Shown here piece after piece: positions 36,301 through 47,110 of a stretch of DNA of 64,000 nt (the stretch's first letter is position 1; each line of letters starts with the position of its first letter). The translations under genes and the position numbers were made by a program. Source of the stretch: Gordionus sp. m RMFG-2023. Taxonomy: Eukaryota; Nematomorpha; Gordioida; Chordodea; Parachordodidae. A model generated the notes under the pieces. It was not told where the DNA came from and searched no databases. It worked only from the letters and a program-made list of their open reading frames with translations. The stretch spans positions 15,725,561-15,789,560 of the forward strand of contig NC_088775.1 in the NCBI RefSeq assembly GCF_954871325.1. Direction: 5' to 3'.

Positions 36301-38775
36301 TACCTTATAGATCTAGATTCGAATCAATAAGAACCAAGGTTTTATGAAAACAACTAGGTGGTACCGTGCTACGATATGATATATAGAATATCGGAAGCAT
36401 GATTCCTTTAATATATATTAAAATAAGAGTGGATCTTATTGCATTTTAATAAAATTTGGTCCTTGTTCAGCAATTGCTATAGACGACCTATATAGCGCCT
36501 CTGTATTTTTCAAACAAAATATAAAAAAATTAGCCAGAAGTGAGTTATCAAAATTATATTTTCGTGATTATATTATATTCAACTAGTGCTATAAACGTTA
36601 CTTCAAATTAGAAACGCGTCACCGTTACGTCTGAAAAAATGAACGCGTTACCGTTACTCGTTACCTTTTTGAATTTTTTTCCTACAATATTTAATATAAA
36701 TAAGATCTTTTTATAAAAAAAATTTTCATATATATAATTATAATATAAATAAAATTATACAAAAATAATATATTATATATAAGTTGACATCTTTTTGTGA
36801 TAATTTTTTATTTTTTTTTAGCAGCAATTGATTTTCAAAATTTGATCAGACAAATAAGAACGCTTATGCTCAAAACTGTTCTCCGTTCTGTACACACATT
36901 CAATTGGCGTATAGGGTGGGAGAGTTGTATTATATTTAATAAATAAAAATTTTAATTCAGGGAATTTATTAAAAATATCTAATGAATTATCTTTATTTTG
37001 AAAAAGCTTAATAGATCATCTTCACAAGGATCTTCATTTATTTCCTCGTCAAAAATATTTTTATCTTTATCAGAAAATATTCTAGTATGTGTGGTGGAAA
37101 GAAATTAAGTCTGCGCTTTCTTATTAAGATCTTTTCTCAAACTGGAAATAAGTTCTAGGATTCTTCCTTTGTTGACATCTAATTTTATCCAGGGCCAATC
37201 CAATTTAAATAGCGGGTGAATTATTGCTGATAGCATATATTCATCTTTATAGATGTGTTTGAATCTATTGAAAATAAAAGATAATCAAAATATAAATTGT
37301 AAGCAAAATTTGAACTGTATACCTTTTATCTATGCCTTCCAGGATTGAAATAAGCGGCTTACAAAACTTGAAATTATTTAAAACCATTTTTTGGGGTTAT
37401 AATATAATAGTTATCGTGGGAGTGAGATATCCCACATGCATTTTTTCTTCGCGCTCTAAAATTGAAAGAGCCGTAGCAATCGGTCCCATAACATATAAAG
37501 TCATACATATCACATTTCTTAATTAACACTAACCATACAATATTCATCCATGAACAACTTGTCGTTATCTGAAAATCTCTGCAATTCAGATTTATAACAA
37601 GATTCGTCAATTCTCCTTAATAAGACATACACAGTTTGAAGATTGCCTGTTTATTCCACAATAGCTTACACTTAGAAAATGTAATTTTTGAAATGGTTTT
37701 AAAATGGACATCGTCACCTGCCTTTTCATTGTCAACATTAGCAATGAAATTTAAAGTGGGTGCTGAAGATGAATTAAGCTTAGGTAAGTATACAATACTA
37801 TCATTAGTATTTTGATTTTCAAACAGATCAAACAATAGTAGAGGAACTATTTCATCTTCGATTTTATCTCCTTGTTCATATACTCTAATAAATTTTTAAT
37901 AATTATATTATTATTTTTTACTTGAAAGCTATTAAATAATTTCTATCGATAATGTATTTGGTCACTTTATTTTGTATCTTATATTTGGTAAAATTTTCAA
38001 AGATTATTTTTGCTAGATAATCATGCAATTTTTTGTTAATATTAATAAAATATGTGCTTTCTACAATTGAAAATAGTTATAATTCTTCAATTACAAAATT
38101 AAAAACTAATTTATCAATAGCGATTGAGCTATCTTCATCTTTGATGTAGATAGATTATACATATACATCTCGATGAGTATGAGTTGATTGGCTTCAATTT
38201 TTTTATTACTATTCAAATGTTCATTAATCTCTTTCATTTTTGAGGAATGTAGTTTTTTTTAATTAAAATATTAATTCCTGAATTATAATATTCTTAAAAT
38301 AAATCTAAAATAGAATATTTTTATTAACATTTACTTTGAATTTGGATTGATTAACATTCAACTCAAAATTTAACGAGAGCTTAAACTAAAAATGAAGGAA
38401 TGGTGGTTGATATGAATACAGCACTATATACAACTGATTATATTTATTAAAAAATTAAGTGGGATTTCAATAAAAATTTTGTAGCTGCAAAATAGTTCTC
38501 AAATATTTAAAAAAATTATTGATTACACTTAACCATATTGCCACTCGTTAGTTAATTAAAAATTATTTTTTTAGGACAATGGAGATACGATAGCTACCGT
38601 TATTCAGGGATTCTTGTCACTTAAAAAACAGCCCAATAAATTGAACAAAACTAGACTTCCTACTGCATCCACTTGTTTTAATCTCTTAAAACTACCTAAT
38701 TACAGCAAGAAAAGTATTTTGAGGGAAAAACTAAAATACGCCATAAATAGCAATACCGGATTTGAATTATCTTAG
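24308..38775 (+). CDS. UBE3B: HECT E3 ubiquitin ligase UBE3B
   Basis: Eight exons: 24308-26302, 26557-26820, 29571-29707, 30498-30756, 32132-32561, 33679-33861, 34388-34626, 38575-38775. All are GT-AG and phases close, giving 1,235 residues (human about 1,068). The enzyme takes ubiquitin from an E2 onto its own cysteine and passes it to substrates. An IQ motif ([15 protein letters not shown], residues ~12-28) would bind calmodulin, as in the family. The C-terminal ~440 residues are the HECT domain: [45 protein letters not shown], and the catalytic loop [14 protein letters not shown] with the active Cys at about 1203, 32 residues from the end as in human UBE3[15 protein letters not shown] and the FELS end favour UBE3B over UBE3C. 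The start is the first ATG after an in-frame stop at 24293, with no acceptor between. The first exon alone encodes 665 residues. AATAAA at 38807. Confidence 0.95.
27090..27420. repeat. Unclassified dispersed repeat, copy 1 (UBE3B intron 2)
   Basis: Shares with 31365-31690 the phrase GTATAGTTRGGTA, then GGCTAATT, then ATCTACAG(A/T)CGC(A/G)TG, and later segments such as GGATAAAAACTCGGTTT. No ends or coding identified. Confidence 0.45.
28067..28240 (+). repeat. tRNA-derived SINE-like repeat, copy 1
   Basis: The head has tRNA promoter-like boxes (TGTCGGTTCAGTTTG as A box, GGTTTGAAATTC as B box). The body shares TAGAATATCGGAAGC and a TTAATAT(C/A)TATTAA tail with the copy at 36264-36440. It lies in intron 2 of UBE3B. 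Confidence 0.6.
28880..29490 (+). mobile_element. hAT transposase 3' fragment in UBE3B intron 2
   Basis: About 28985-29165 encodes the hAT C-terminal dimerisation region in one frame apart from a stop: [17 protein letters not shown], then [20 protein letters not shown]. It is of the Ac/ZBED type. A right end ...CAGCAACACTA is possible near 29490. No matching left end was found, so the copy is truncated. It shares the sense orientation of the host gene. Confidence 0.75.
29980..30165. repeat. Fold-back repeat in UBE3B intron 3
   Basis: CATTCATAGTTCGCGCGAAAT near 30070 is followed about 45 bp later by its imperfect inverse ending CGCTAACTGTGAATG near 30152. A relative of the second arm (GCGAATTCGCGCTAACTAGG) stands at 1095-1115 in the first gene. 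Confidence 0.45.
31365..31690. repeat. Unclassified dispersed repeat, copy 2 (UBE3B intron 4)
   Basis: Second member of the family seen at 27090-27420, in the same orientation. No transposon ends or protein similarity. Confidence 0.45.
33216..33403. mobile_element. Short hAT-like MITE (copy E) in UBE3B intron 5
   Basis: Perfect 8-bp duplication TTATATAT at 33208-33215 and 33404-33411. The ends TAGTAGCACCACTAAGG and, inverted, TAAGGACGTCAATAGC are mutated relatives of the copy C ends. The subterminal GCCCCCCTGA and CTCCTGAGAT are also shared with copy C. At 188 bp it is the smallest member of the A-E group. Confidence 0.85.
34710..34975 (+). repeat. Possible LINE 3' tail remnant
   Basis: GC-richer patch with GGGGAGTGGCAACGCC, GGCGGCTAATTGAGG, AAACCACTTAAAGGG and GGAAGGGAATCCGA, phrases that recall 3' ends of RTE-like LINEs and their SINEs. 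Similarity is from memory and weak; no coding. It lies in UBE3B intron 7. Confidence 0.3.
35569..35964. mobile_element. hAT-type MITE (GATCTGC family), copy 1
   Basis: Exact 8-bp duplication CTGTAAAT at 35561-35568 and 35965-35972. Ends are TAGTGATCTGCATCGGGCC and, inverted, TAGAGATCTGCAAAGTTAGG. The interior holds runs of GGCCCGGCCC separated by AT-rich sequence and encodes nothing. It is in UBE3B intron 7; a relative is at 44637-44982. Confidence 0.9.
36264..36440 (+). repeat. tRNA-derived SINE-like repeat, copy 2
   Basis: A-box-like GACCTAGTCAGTG and a textbook B-box core GATTCGAATC, then the body shared with 28067-28240 (AGAATATCGGAAGC, TTAATATATATTAA). UBE3B intron 7. Confidence 0.65.
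36584..38426 (-). mobile_element. hAT transposon, antisense in UBE3B intron 7
   Basis: Ends TAGTGCTATAAACG (left) and, inverted, TAGTGCTGTATTC (right), with flanks TATTCAAC and TATACAAC matching at 7 of 8 positions. On the minus strand it encodes pieces of ZBED-like hAT transposase: [20 protein letters not shown] near 37505-37445, and a decayed C-terminal dimerisation segment ([18 protein letters not shown]) near 36930-36810. Frames are broken in several places and it cannot be active. Confidence 0.82.
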
Positions 38776-39196
38776 TAAAAATACACTATAAATTATAATT
38801 TATATGAATAAATTTTTTATCAATGCCATTAAAGATCTACAATTTTATAATACTTATATCTAGATAATTTTATGAGTAAATATTAATTTATTTTTTAAAA
38901 AAATCGTCATTTAATAAATATATGCAAAAATTTGATAAAGAAGTATAATATAACACTTTTATGCTGTTTGACTGGAGGGATTAATGTAAAATTATATTTG
39001 ATGAATTATATAATTTAATTATTTAAATATATATATATATAACAAAATTTGACTAATTAAAAATAAATCAGTATATAAAACTATTTTTAATTAATTCCAC
39101 AAAATAAGTCATTATGTTGTTTATAATTGTCTAAAAAATTAAGTCATGATTAGTCATATAAATGTATTTTAAAAAATATGAATGAAATGTAATCCA
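38776..39196. other. Spacer between convergent UBE3B and transketolase
   Basis: Only 421 bp separate the two stop codons, so both 3' UTRs must fit here. UBE3B has AATAAA at 38807. For transketolase an ATTAAA on the minus strand near 39090 is possible. There is no gene or mobile element in it. Confidence 0.7.
38807..38812 (+). terminator. Polyadenylation signal of UBE3B
   Basis: AATAAA 31 nt after the UBE3B stop, suggesting a very short 3' UTR. Confidence 0.55.
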
Positions 39197-42100
39197 TCAA
39201 TGCTGCAAAAGAGCCAGAGCAGCTTTTACGATACAATTTTTAGATATTCCAAAATGTTCCATAAGTTGTTCCGGTAACCCACTCCTAGGCAATCCAGTTA
39301 CATAGAGATTTTTTATTTTAACATCTTTCTGTTCAGAGAGAGCAGAGTTGATAGCTTCTCCCATGCCACCTTACATTAGGAATATGAAAAAATATATATA
39401 ACCGATATAGTAAAGATTAATAGTCCGATTTTAAGCTGCTCAACAAAAAAAGTAGTCAGCTGCATTCAGATCAAAGCAGTTAAGCGACAAAATAACTAGA
39501 TTTTTTTAGGTTCAAGATCTCATTAAACAATACCAATATTATAAATGACAAGTCTTTTTTTAATAGAGCTAATATCTTAATACCTTCTAAATAATGGTCC
39601 TCGACTGTCAATAAAATTCCACCAGTTCGTACAGCATGATCTCTAATCGTTTTAGCATCTATAGGCTTAATCTAAAAAAATTTAAATGGTAAATAAATAT
39701 TTATAAGTTTAAACTTAAAATTATGATAAATTTATTAAATAAATGTTACTAACCGAAAAAATGTCAATGATACAGGCGTCGATACCTTTGTTGGACAATT
39801 CCTTCCCTGCAGCTAAAGCTTCGAACAATGTTATTCCTCCCCCAACTATAGTTATTTTATCTTTTACCCCTTCTTTTACAACCTTGAAATTATTAATATG
39901 GTATTTTTATAAATAAAAAAAGGTATCTTTTTATTAAAGGTTAACCACACAATCAGAACATCCTAGAAATTTTTTTAAAAAATCCGCATTTTGTTGTTTA
40001 AAACTTTTTAGAAATACTGTAATACTTTTTAAAGCTGTGTTGAATATTAATATGACCTGATTATAAATGTGTATATATCTGAATTGGCACGAAGTAATGG
40101 AATGCTGCTAATAAAACTTTAAAAGTAATTATCAAAAAAAAAAGGTGAAGAGTCAGTATTAACAGCAATCAGCCCATGCTTTGGATAGGATAACAACTTT
40201 TAACTACCCAATCCTATTCTAACGCATTATAATTTCATTTAGCCAGTTCTAATACTATATGGATTAGTATTATTAAATGGCTCGATGCCTTTTAAATTAA
40301 GAATTTAGTGAAAATAATATTATGTAAGTTTCACAATCTCCAAGCTTGAGAATATTTTTTGGCTGAAATATTAGGTTAGTCGTTTTTAAAAATCGAGCCA
40401 TTTAACAACAAATATCGATGCTATAAAAATTTTATGCATAAAAAATTAACTGCCAATATGGTGGCATTTTTTGAAATATATTAGGTCACCCTAATATCAG
40501 CACAGCCGTAGTTTTTTTAGTCTATGATAGTTTTTAGAGATTAATCGTATATAAATGCAATATATTATATAGGATGTATAATTTCTATATATAAAAAATC
40601 AGGCAGAGCCTTGCAAATCTCATTTTTCGTAAAATTTTAACAAGCCAGCCTAGACATTAAAATCGGGATATATTTTTATTGAATTTCAAAATATTATGAT
40701 TAAATTAACATTTTATTAATTTATAATTAGTAAACGATTACGAAAAAAAAACATAATAACAAAAGGACAATAATGAGGCATAGATCATAAAATAAAGTAA
40801 AACAAAATAGATATATAAAAGCGAAAGCAGCAAAATTAGTCAAAACCTTCTTCACCTAATCATCAGGAGAGATGGAATTAATAAAACAAACATAATTAGC
40901 CTTAAGAATGGCTATTGCGATCCTCTGCCTTAAGTAAAAACCTTCGCGAGGCTCATCATTTTAAATTGCAATGTTTATTTTTAAAATTTTGAGAGCAATC
41001 TAAATATAATACTAAATCTATAACTAATATAATAAATTCACAAAAAATTAAACATTACAATACAGATTAGAGGTGGGCGCGGCCGTAAAATTACGCGTGA
41101 CACGAAGGGTCACGGCGTGAGTATGAATAAATTTTAAATTATTAGGCGTGACGGGCCTTCCCAAAATTTTTGCCGGGCGCGTTTGGGCGTGAACATAAAC
41201 TTTCCGTAGGGAAATTTTAATTATCAAAATTGATTTTTATGAATATAAGTTTGCAATTTTATAATTATAACATATATTTTCTAATTTAATTCTTTTTGAA
41301 AAAAACAAAAAAACGCATTTTATAAACAAAATTTTTTTTCTCGTCTTATAAAATTTCAAATAAATGAAAAAGAATATTTCTCTCTCTCATTCAGCAATAG
41401 AAATTTGGGAAAAAATAAATTTAATTTAAATATTTTTTATTTTCATTTATCTTTACTATATATATATATATATACTAATCATTTGCACTCAAATTATAAT
41501 CAGTCAAAATTTATAGGAAGATTAGAGATCTTAATAACTTATTGTTTAAATTTTTTCATACTTACTACCAATCTAAATACTCAATTATAATTATCTAATA
41601 TATGTATAAATAACAATAATTTTCCTCTTACATTTAAATTAACAAATTTCTAAAAAAATATGTAGATTTAAATATTAATTTGTCTTTTGTTTATATCTGT
41701 TCTAGATTAATAGCTTTTCCATTGCTTCTCAATTGTTTGAGTGTACAAAATTTTTTGAATAATTTACCACATAATGATCATAATAAATATACATAGTACA
41801 ATGATTGTTTATGCACGCATTAAATTTTAATCAATATTTAAAGAATGCTCGGTAACAGATTCTCGTCCCACAATGAGTTTAAATAGAGAAACAAAAATTT
41901 GTAAAATTTCGCTGAAGATGATATAATAATAATCAAACCCCTAAAAAACAGGACAACATTTCTCAATAAAGGAATTACTTATTATGCAGCCATTCTAGAT
42001 CCAAATTTCAAAAGTCTTAAATTTTTATAAAAAAAACAATAAAAATAAATGATACAAAATTAGAATATATGCATAAAACTATCATTTACAACTTTTCTAA

Positions 42101-45100
42101 TTCATCACACAAAAAAACACTATATTCTAAATGAAACATTAGAGAATTTATAGATCTGATGAAGCGTCAGCATCTAAAGATGAAAGTAAATTCATCACTC
42201 ATAAAACAAATAACAATTACAATATCTTGAAGTTTGAGAAGCAGGAAAATTCATTTCCTTTTTTAAGAAAATTAGTTAGTAAAATTTTATCAGCCCAGGC
42301 AAGTTCGCTAGTGAATGGTAATTTTCTATAGACAATTGATTAGAGGAAAGGCGAACACAGTTGAAATAAAAAAACATGGACTTTCTTCTTTTTCTAAATA
42401 ATTTTGATTTATAAATTGTAATTAGTGTTATTAATATGGAATTAGAGAAATAAAAACTACTATAGAATAAATTCAAAAAAGCGTAAAAGTATGGCATAAT
42501 GTTTTAAGAAATTTAAAAACGCCATAAATTTTTGGGCATGAACAAAATATTGTCTTACGTGTAGTGCTGTTAAACGGCTCGTTTTGAGTCTATTTTTAAA
42601 AACAGGTAACTCGATATTTCATCCAGAAAAATATTACGCAAGCCTGCAGATTTTGTTCATAGAAGGAACAAAGGTCTAGACATAAAATTATCGAAATCTC
42701 GAGGTTTAGGCTATATTTTTCTGGCTAAAATATTGAGTTAGCCGTTTTTAAAAATCAACTCAAAACGAGCCGGTAAACAACACTACTTTCGTGAGCAGGT
42801 GGGTTGGGTCAAAATATTAAGTGTAAAAGGGCGTAAAATTTTTTAATTGCACCGTGAGCATGTAGGCCATGAATAAAAAATTAGGCCCGCGCCCACCTCT
42901 AATACAGATATCAAGCAATTGATTTATAAAACCATTTTTATAGAAATAAATAGCCATAAAGTAGATATAAGAGCCTTAATTGACTGAGAAAAATTAGATA
43001 CAGATATTATATTAATGTAATGGCCAAAAAATTCATATAAAAATCTTTTATGGATTGAGACTGATTTTTCATAAAATATTAATGTGCCAGGATTTGTACA
43101 AAAAATTAGTAAAATTTACTTTGCATTTGCCTATCTCAAAGACCTCCTCAGGTGAGTATATAACAGAAGTTGTGGGTCGACTTGTTCTTATATAAGAAAT
43201 GCCCTTGTAATTAGCCATGAGTTCCATGCCCTTTTCGGTGGCTACAGCATCGGAGGGGTAGATAATCAAACATTTGGGGATAGATCTAAACATGGCTATA
43301 TCCTCAAGAGCCATCTGTGAAGGGCCATCTTCACCTTGAAAAAATAATGTGCATCAATTATTTAAAAAAACAATCATCAGGCTGCATTCAAAGTGGAGAC
43401 AGATCCGTTTTTTACATCTGTTCCATCAAAAGTCAATTCTCATTAAAAATGATAAATATTGATTTTCATTTTTAAAATATTATAAGTAACGTTATAACGT
43501 TCTATAAAATTTGCCGGATCCGTTTTTAAGATGGAAGGTATCGGAACGGACGCACTTTGAACATATATATCATTTTTAATGAGATTGACTTTCGATGGAA
43601 AGGATCCGTCTCCACTTTGAATGCAGCCTCAGGATTACAATTGTTGAAAAATTAGGGTAGACTCAATAAAAAATCGACCCGTGATTTCTAAAAAATAAAA
43701 ATAAATATTCCTTCATTACTACATAAAAATAAAACAATTATTATAATTTCTTTTATATTGGACAAAGAAACGAGTAATAATTTCTTTAACTTTCTAAAAT
43801 ATGTTAAACTTTTAAAGAAGATCAGGTTAAAGAAAATTGAGTTTGCAGAGCTTTAGTTCATATACCAAAAGAAAAACATAATTCCACCAAATTAAAAAAC
43901 CCCATAGCATATATAAAATATCAGAAATTCCATATTATACTAACCTATAGAACACCCACAATGACTTCCACATAGCTTAATATTTGCCTGGCTGAGAGCT
44001 GCCATGCGTATCTGATCGAATGCCCGAGTCAGAAAGCAGGCAAAGGTAGAAGCAAAGGGTATAGTCCTTGACCTAGCACCACAGCCTATTGCTACACCTA
44101 CAAGTAACTGTTCTGCTATATAGCATTCTATGAACCGATCTGGGTGCTTTTCCATTAGTTTTATTGAGAATGTTGAGTTCTTGACATCTCCATCCATACC
44201 CACAATCAAGGGGCAATTGTCAGCGAGGCTCACTAGACCATCACCATAAGCTGCACGGGTCGCTATCTAAAAAATAGAACATAAACATTTATAGCTAAGA
44301 CGTATCTGTGCCACTTTTTTAGTCAGGCCAGAAAACTTGTGAAGAAAAATTTTATGGATCAGATGGGAAATTTTTAAAATCTTAGAATTATTTTGAAATA
44401 ACTGACATCTTACATAAAATAATTTCCACACCTAAAAACACAATTAATCATTCCATTGGCCAATTTATTTGGTTAATTATAGTGAGGTTTACCTATATCC
44501 ACTAGTTACCCTTTTTAATTACATCCAAAGGTATCTTTATTAATTAAACCGGATATAGTTAACTATTAATTATTAAACACCAAGGTAATCTTATTAATTA
44601 AGCCTGATAACTATCAATTATTAGAGTAGTGATAACTAAAGATCTGCAAAAGTAGACCCGCAACATACCCAGCCCAAAAGCCTAATTTTTTTAAAAAATT
44701 GGGTTTGGGCCTAATTTGGGACAGGTCAGATAGAAATTTTTTAAATATATTTAAATTTAATAATTTTATATTGAATTTTTTATGTAAAATAAAAATATTT
44801 AATTTTATTTATAGAACTAGACGCCATATAACATTTATTAATTATAAAACTATATTTAAATAAATTCAGGCCAGGCTGGTAAATTTTATGTAAAAAAATT
44901 TTGGGTAGGCTGGCAAAACTTTTTTTTAAAAAAAAATTGGGTGAGGCCAGGCTTGAAAAATTAGGCCTGATGTAGATCACTAGTGATAATTAATCTTTTT
45001 ATTTAATTCAATATAAAAAAAATGTCATTGTGTATATTGTATTTAAAAAATTATGTTAACCATAACCAAATTATTTAACATTGCACTAGATAGTAAATTA

Positions 45101-46485
45101 TAGTGAAGGGTAACTATATAAAAGTTTTACTATGTTATAATTCTAATTGTAGTTTCCAGCCTTGTCAGTCAAGTAAAACTTTAAGTTTTAAAAATAAATA
45201 TGTTAGATATTATAAAAAAAATTAGAATTAAATATAATTATCAAAAACCTTTTCACCAATTTTGTATTTTGGAAATTGACTGAGATTGATGTGAATTTTT
45301 TCCAATTGGTTAGGGGCAAGTTGAAATTCTGGAGATTTAATTTTCAATGGTGGAACCCCAAGATTTTGATTGACAATGTGGCTTTTAATAGCTTTAATGG
45401 CATCAGCTGCTTTATCACCTAAGGGTTTTCCATGCCAATTTGATTGGCCTTCAATACCTATTATAAATTTTTTTTTTAAATATAACAAGATGTTATATTT
45501 TTAAAACCTGGAATCCCTTTTCCTTTTAAGGTTTGGGCAACAATACAATAAGGTTTTTTCTTACAGTTCCTTGCATTTGTAAATGCCCCTATCAAAGCTT
45601 CAACACTATTACCATCAATAGTTTCTGCTTGAAAGCTGTATAATTTAGAGAATTAAATAAGCTAAAAAAAAAGTTCATACCCAAAAGCTTCTGCTCTTTT
45701 GGCATAAAAATCAGATTTATTTTCTTTTTCGAGCATGGTTTCCCCACTTTGTCCTAAACGATTAACATCAATGATAGCCACTAAGTTATCAAGCTCATAA
45801 AATGAAGCAAAACTCATGGCTTCAAACACACTTCCTTCAGCAAACTCACCATCACCCATCAAACAATAAACTCTTAAAGGAGCCCTATATACTAATTACA
45901 TTAATAGTTATCAAATTAAATTTACTTTCCATTTTCTAAATACTTAGCAGTATAAGCCATTCCACAGCAAAAACTCAATCCCTGCCCAAGTGATCCAGTG
46001 GCTACATCAATGAAAGGCAGCTCCTATTATAAAGTTTAATAAAAAAATAAAGCTTTAATTATTACAGCTGTTGGATGTCCTTGTAAGTTTGAATCAAATT
46101 TTCGAAGGGTTAATAAATGCGCCAAAGGTATAAAACCAGCTTCTGCCCAACAAGCATATAAAATAGGTGCGGCATGACCCTAATTAATAGAATAAATTTA
46201 ATTATATAAACATTAATACTTTAGACAAAACAAAGCGATCATTAGCTGGGTCTTGAGGATTCTCTGGCTTATAGCGCATTTCATTAAAAAATAAGACAGA
46301 CATAACCTCTGCACATGAACAACAACTGGTGGGGTGGCTAAACAAAAAAAAATTTAAATATTTATCTTAAAAAATTACCCCGAATTGGATGCATTAGTTT
46401 CCTCTATAGAATGTATTCTCAGTTTATTCGCCACATCTTTGAGTTTTTGTATATCTTCATTATTGACATCACTTGTTATTTTCAT
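39197..46485 (-). CDS. TKT: Transketolase
   Basis: Twelve exons on the minus strand: 46485-46379, 46337-46220, 46179-46066, 46023-45926, 45884-45681, 45635-45508, 45457-45249, 44266-43945, 43334-43120, 39882-39754, 39671-39584, 39369-39197. Phases close throughout; 634 residues against 623 in human. The cytosolic, thiamine-diphosphate and metal-dependent enzyme moves two-carbon ketol units between sugar phosphates in the non-oxidative pentose phosphate pathway. Seen in order: [29 protein letters not shown], the cofactor motif GDGEFAEGS with [21 protein letters not shown], the catalytic-Glu segment FIECYIAEQ (Glu ~378), [32 protein letters not shown] and [18 protein letters not shown], and the C-terminal TGLPRSG. 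The start ATG gives a family-like N terminus. Introns 1-6 are only 40-50 nt; introns 7-9 contain transposons. Confidence 0.97.
40265..40415. repeat. MITE of the TGTTGTTAAA family
   Basis: Ends TAGTATTATTAAATGGCTCG and, inverted, TTGTTGTTAAATGGCTCG, with CTTGAGAATATTTTTTGGCT inside. It lies in transketolase intron 9. The target duplication is no longer visible. Confidence 0.6.
41068..42901 (+). mobile_element. hAT transposon in transketolase intron 9
   Basis: Identical duplication ATACAGAT at 41060-41067 and 42902-42909. Terminal repeats TAGAGGTGGGCGCGG and, inverted, TAGAGGTGGGCGCGG match each other exactly over 15 bases and resemble Ac/Tol2-type hAT ends. A remnant of the transposase core ([16 protein letters not shown]) is at about 41975-42030. 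The rest is decayed. A younger MITE (42562-42785) has jumped into it. Confidence 0.9.
42562..42785. mobile_element. MITE of the TGTTGTTAAA family, nested in a hAT element
   Basis: Terminal repeats TAGTGCTGTTAAACGGCTCG and, inverted, TAGTGTTGTTTACCGGCTCG. Flanks CTTACGTG (42554-42561) and CTTTCGTG (42786-42793) agree at 7 of 8 bases. This best-preserved copy shows that the family makes 8-bp duplications and is probably moved by a hAT transposase. Confidence 0.85.
43380..43628. mobile_element. MITE with ~60-bp inverted ends in transketolase intron 8
   Basis: The arms begin GGCTGCATTCAAAGTGGAGA on both sides, inverted, and continue through GGATCCG and GACTTTTGATGG-like sequence to ATTTTTAATGA, about 60 bp. 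Outside them stands the triplet TCA on both sides, suggesting a 3-bp target duplication as in the PIF/Harbinger group. No coding. Only one copy in the window. Confidence 0.75.
44637..44982. mobile_element. hAT-type MITE (GATCTGC family), copy 2
   Basis: Left end TAAAGATCTGCAAAAGTAG; right end, inverted, TAGTGATCTACATCAGGCC. Flanks GTGATAAC (44629-44636) and GTGATAAT (44983-44990) agree at 7 of 8. The interior has decayed GGGCC/GGCCAGGC runs like copy 1 at 35569-35964, but fewer, consistent with greater age. Transketolase intron 7. Confidence 0.8.
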
Positions 46486-46754
46486 TTTAAAAGAGGAAAC
46501 AAACTTTTAAAGGTTAAATATTATTTAGTCACGCGAGAGTGCCTAAAATACCTAACTGCGAAATAAATTTAAAATCCTGCTTCTGTCCAAAATTTAACAT
46601 TTAACTTATTATATATTAGGTAAATATATTATTTATATAAATTCAATATTGTTTTCAATTTGTGTAATCCCTAAAGATAGATTAGATATAACCAAAAGTA
46701 AGATTTAGATAACAGTTTTGCAGGTATTATAATATAATTATAAGTAGATCAAAA
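46486..46754. other. Upstream region of transketolase
   Basis: AT-rich sequence that should contain the transketolase promoter. No motif can be supported. The hAT-like copy D begins about 270 bp upstream of the ATG. Confidence 0.4.
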
Positions 46755-47110
46755 CAGGGACCTCACAACCCTTTAGAATTTCAGAGGGCTCAACTAAAAA
46801 AAAATTATGGCCCCCAAACCATTTTAACATTTTCCCAGCCTTAGGCCGGGTTTTAAAAATATATATAGTTTTATATTGAAATTTGCAAACTGCTAATATT
46901 TAAATTTTATATTTTGTCAATTATTTAGCATACATATTAATACTATCATATAAATAAGTAAAACAATACAAGACATTTGGTAAACTAAAGATAATATTTT
47001 TTATTACAAAATATTTATCTATTTATTACAGTATTAAATATTTACTGTTAATTAGAATATAAAAAATTTATATTTTTCTTTCTTTTTAAATTTATTTAAT
47101 GACCTTTTTT
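46755..47110. mobile_element. hAT-like element fragment (copy D)
   Basis: Begins CAGGGACCTCACAACCC and runs through GAGGGCTCAACTAAAAAAAA and CCTTAGGCCGGGTTTTA. All of this aligns with the right end of copy C (54085-55929) read in reverse, as far as about 47110. The opposite end was not found, so the copy is partial or too decayed to close. Confidence 0.65.

Noticed and set aside
24308-38775. Assignment of the HECT ligase to UBE3C
   Set aside because: Blocks such as [15 protein letters not shown] and [19 protein letters not shown] follow UBE3B; UBE3C has GIDGGGIFREFLNEL-like and YSGGY-like versions.
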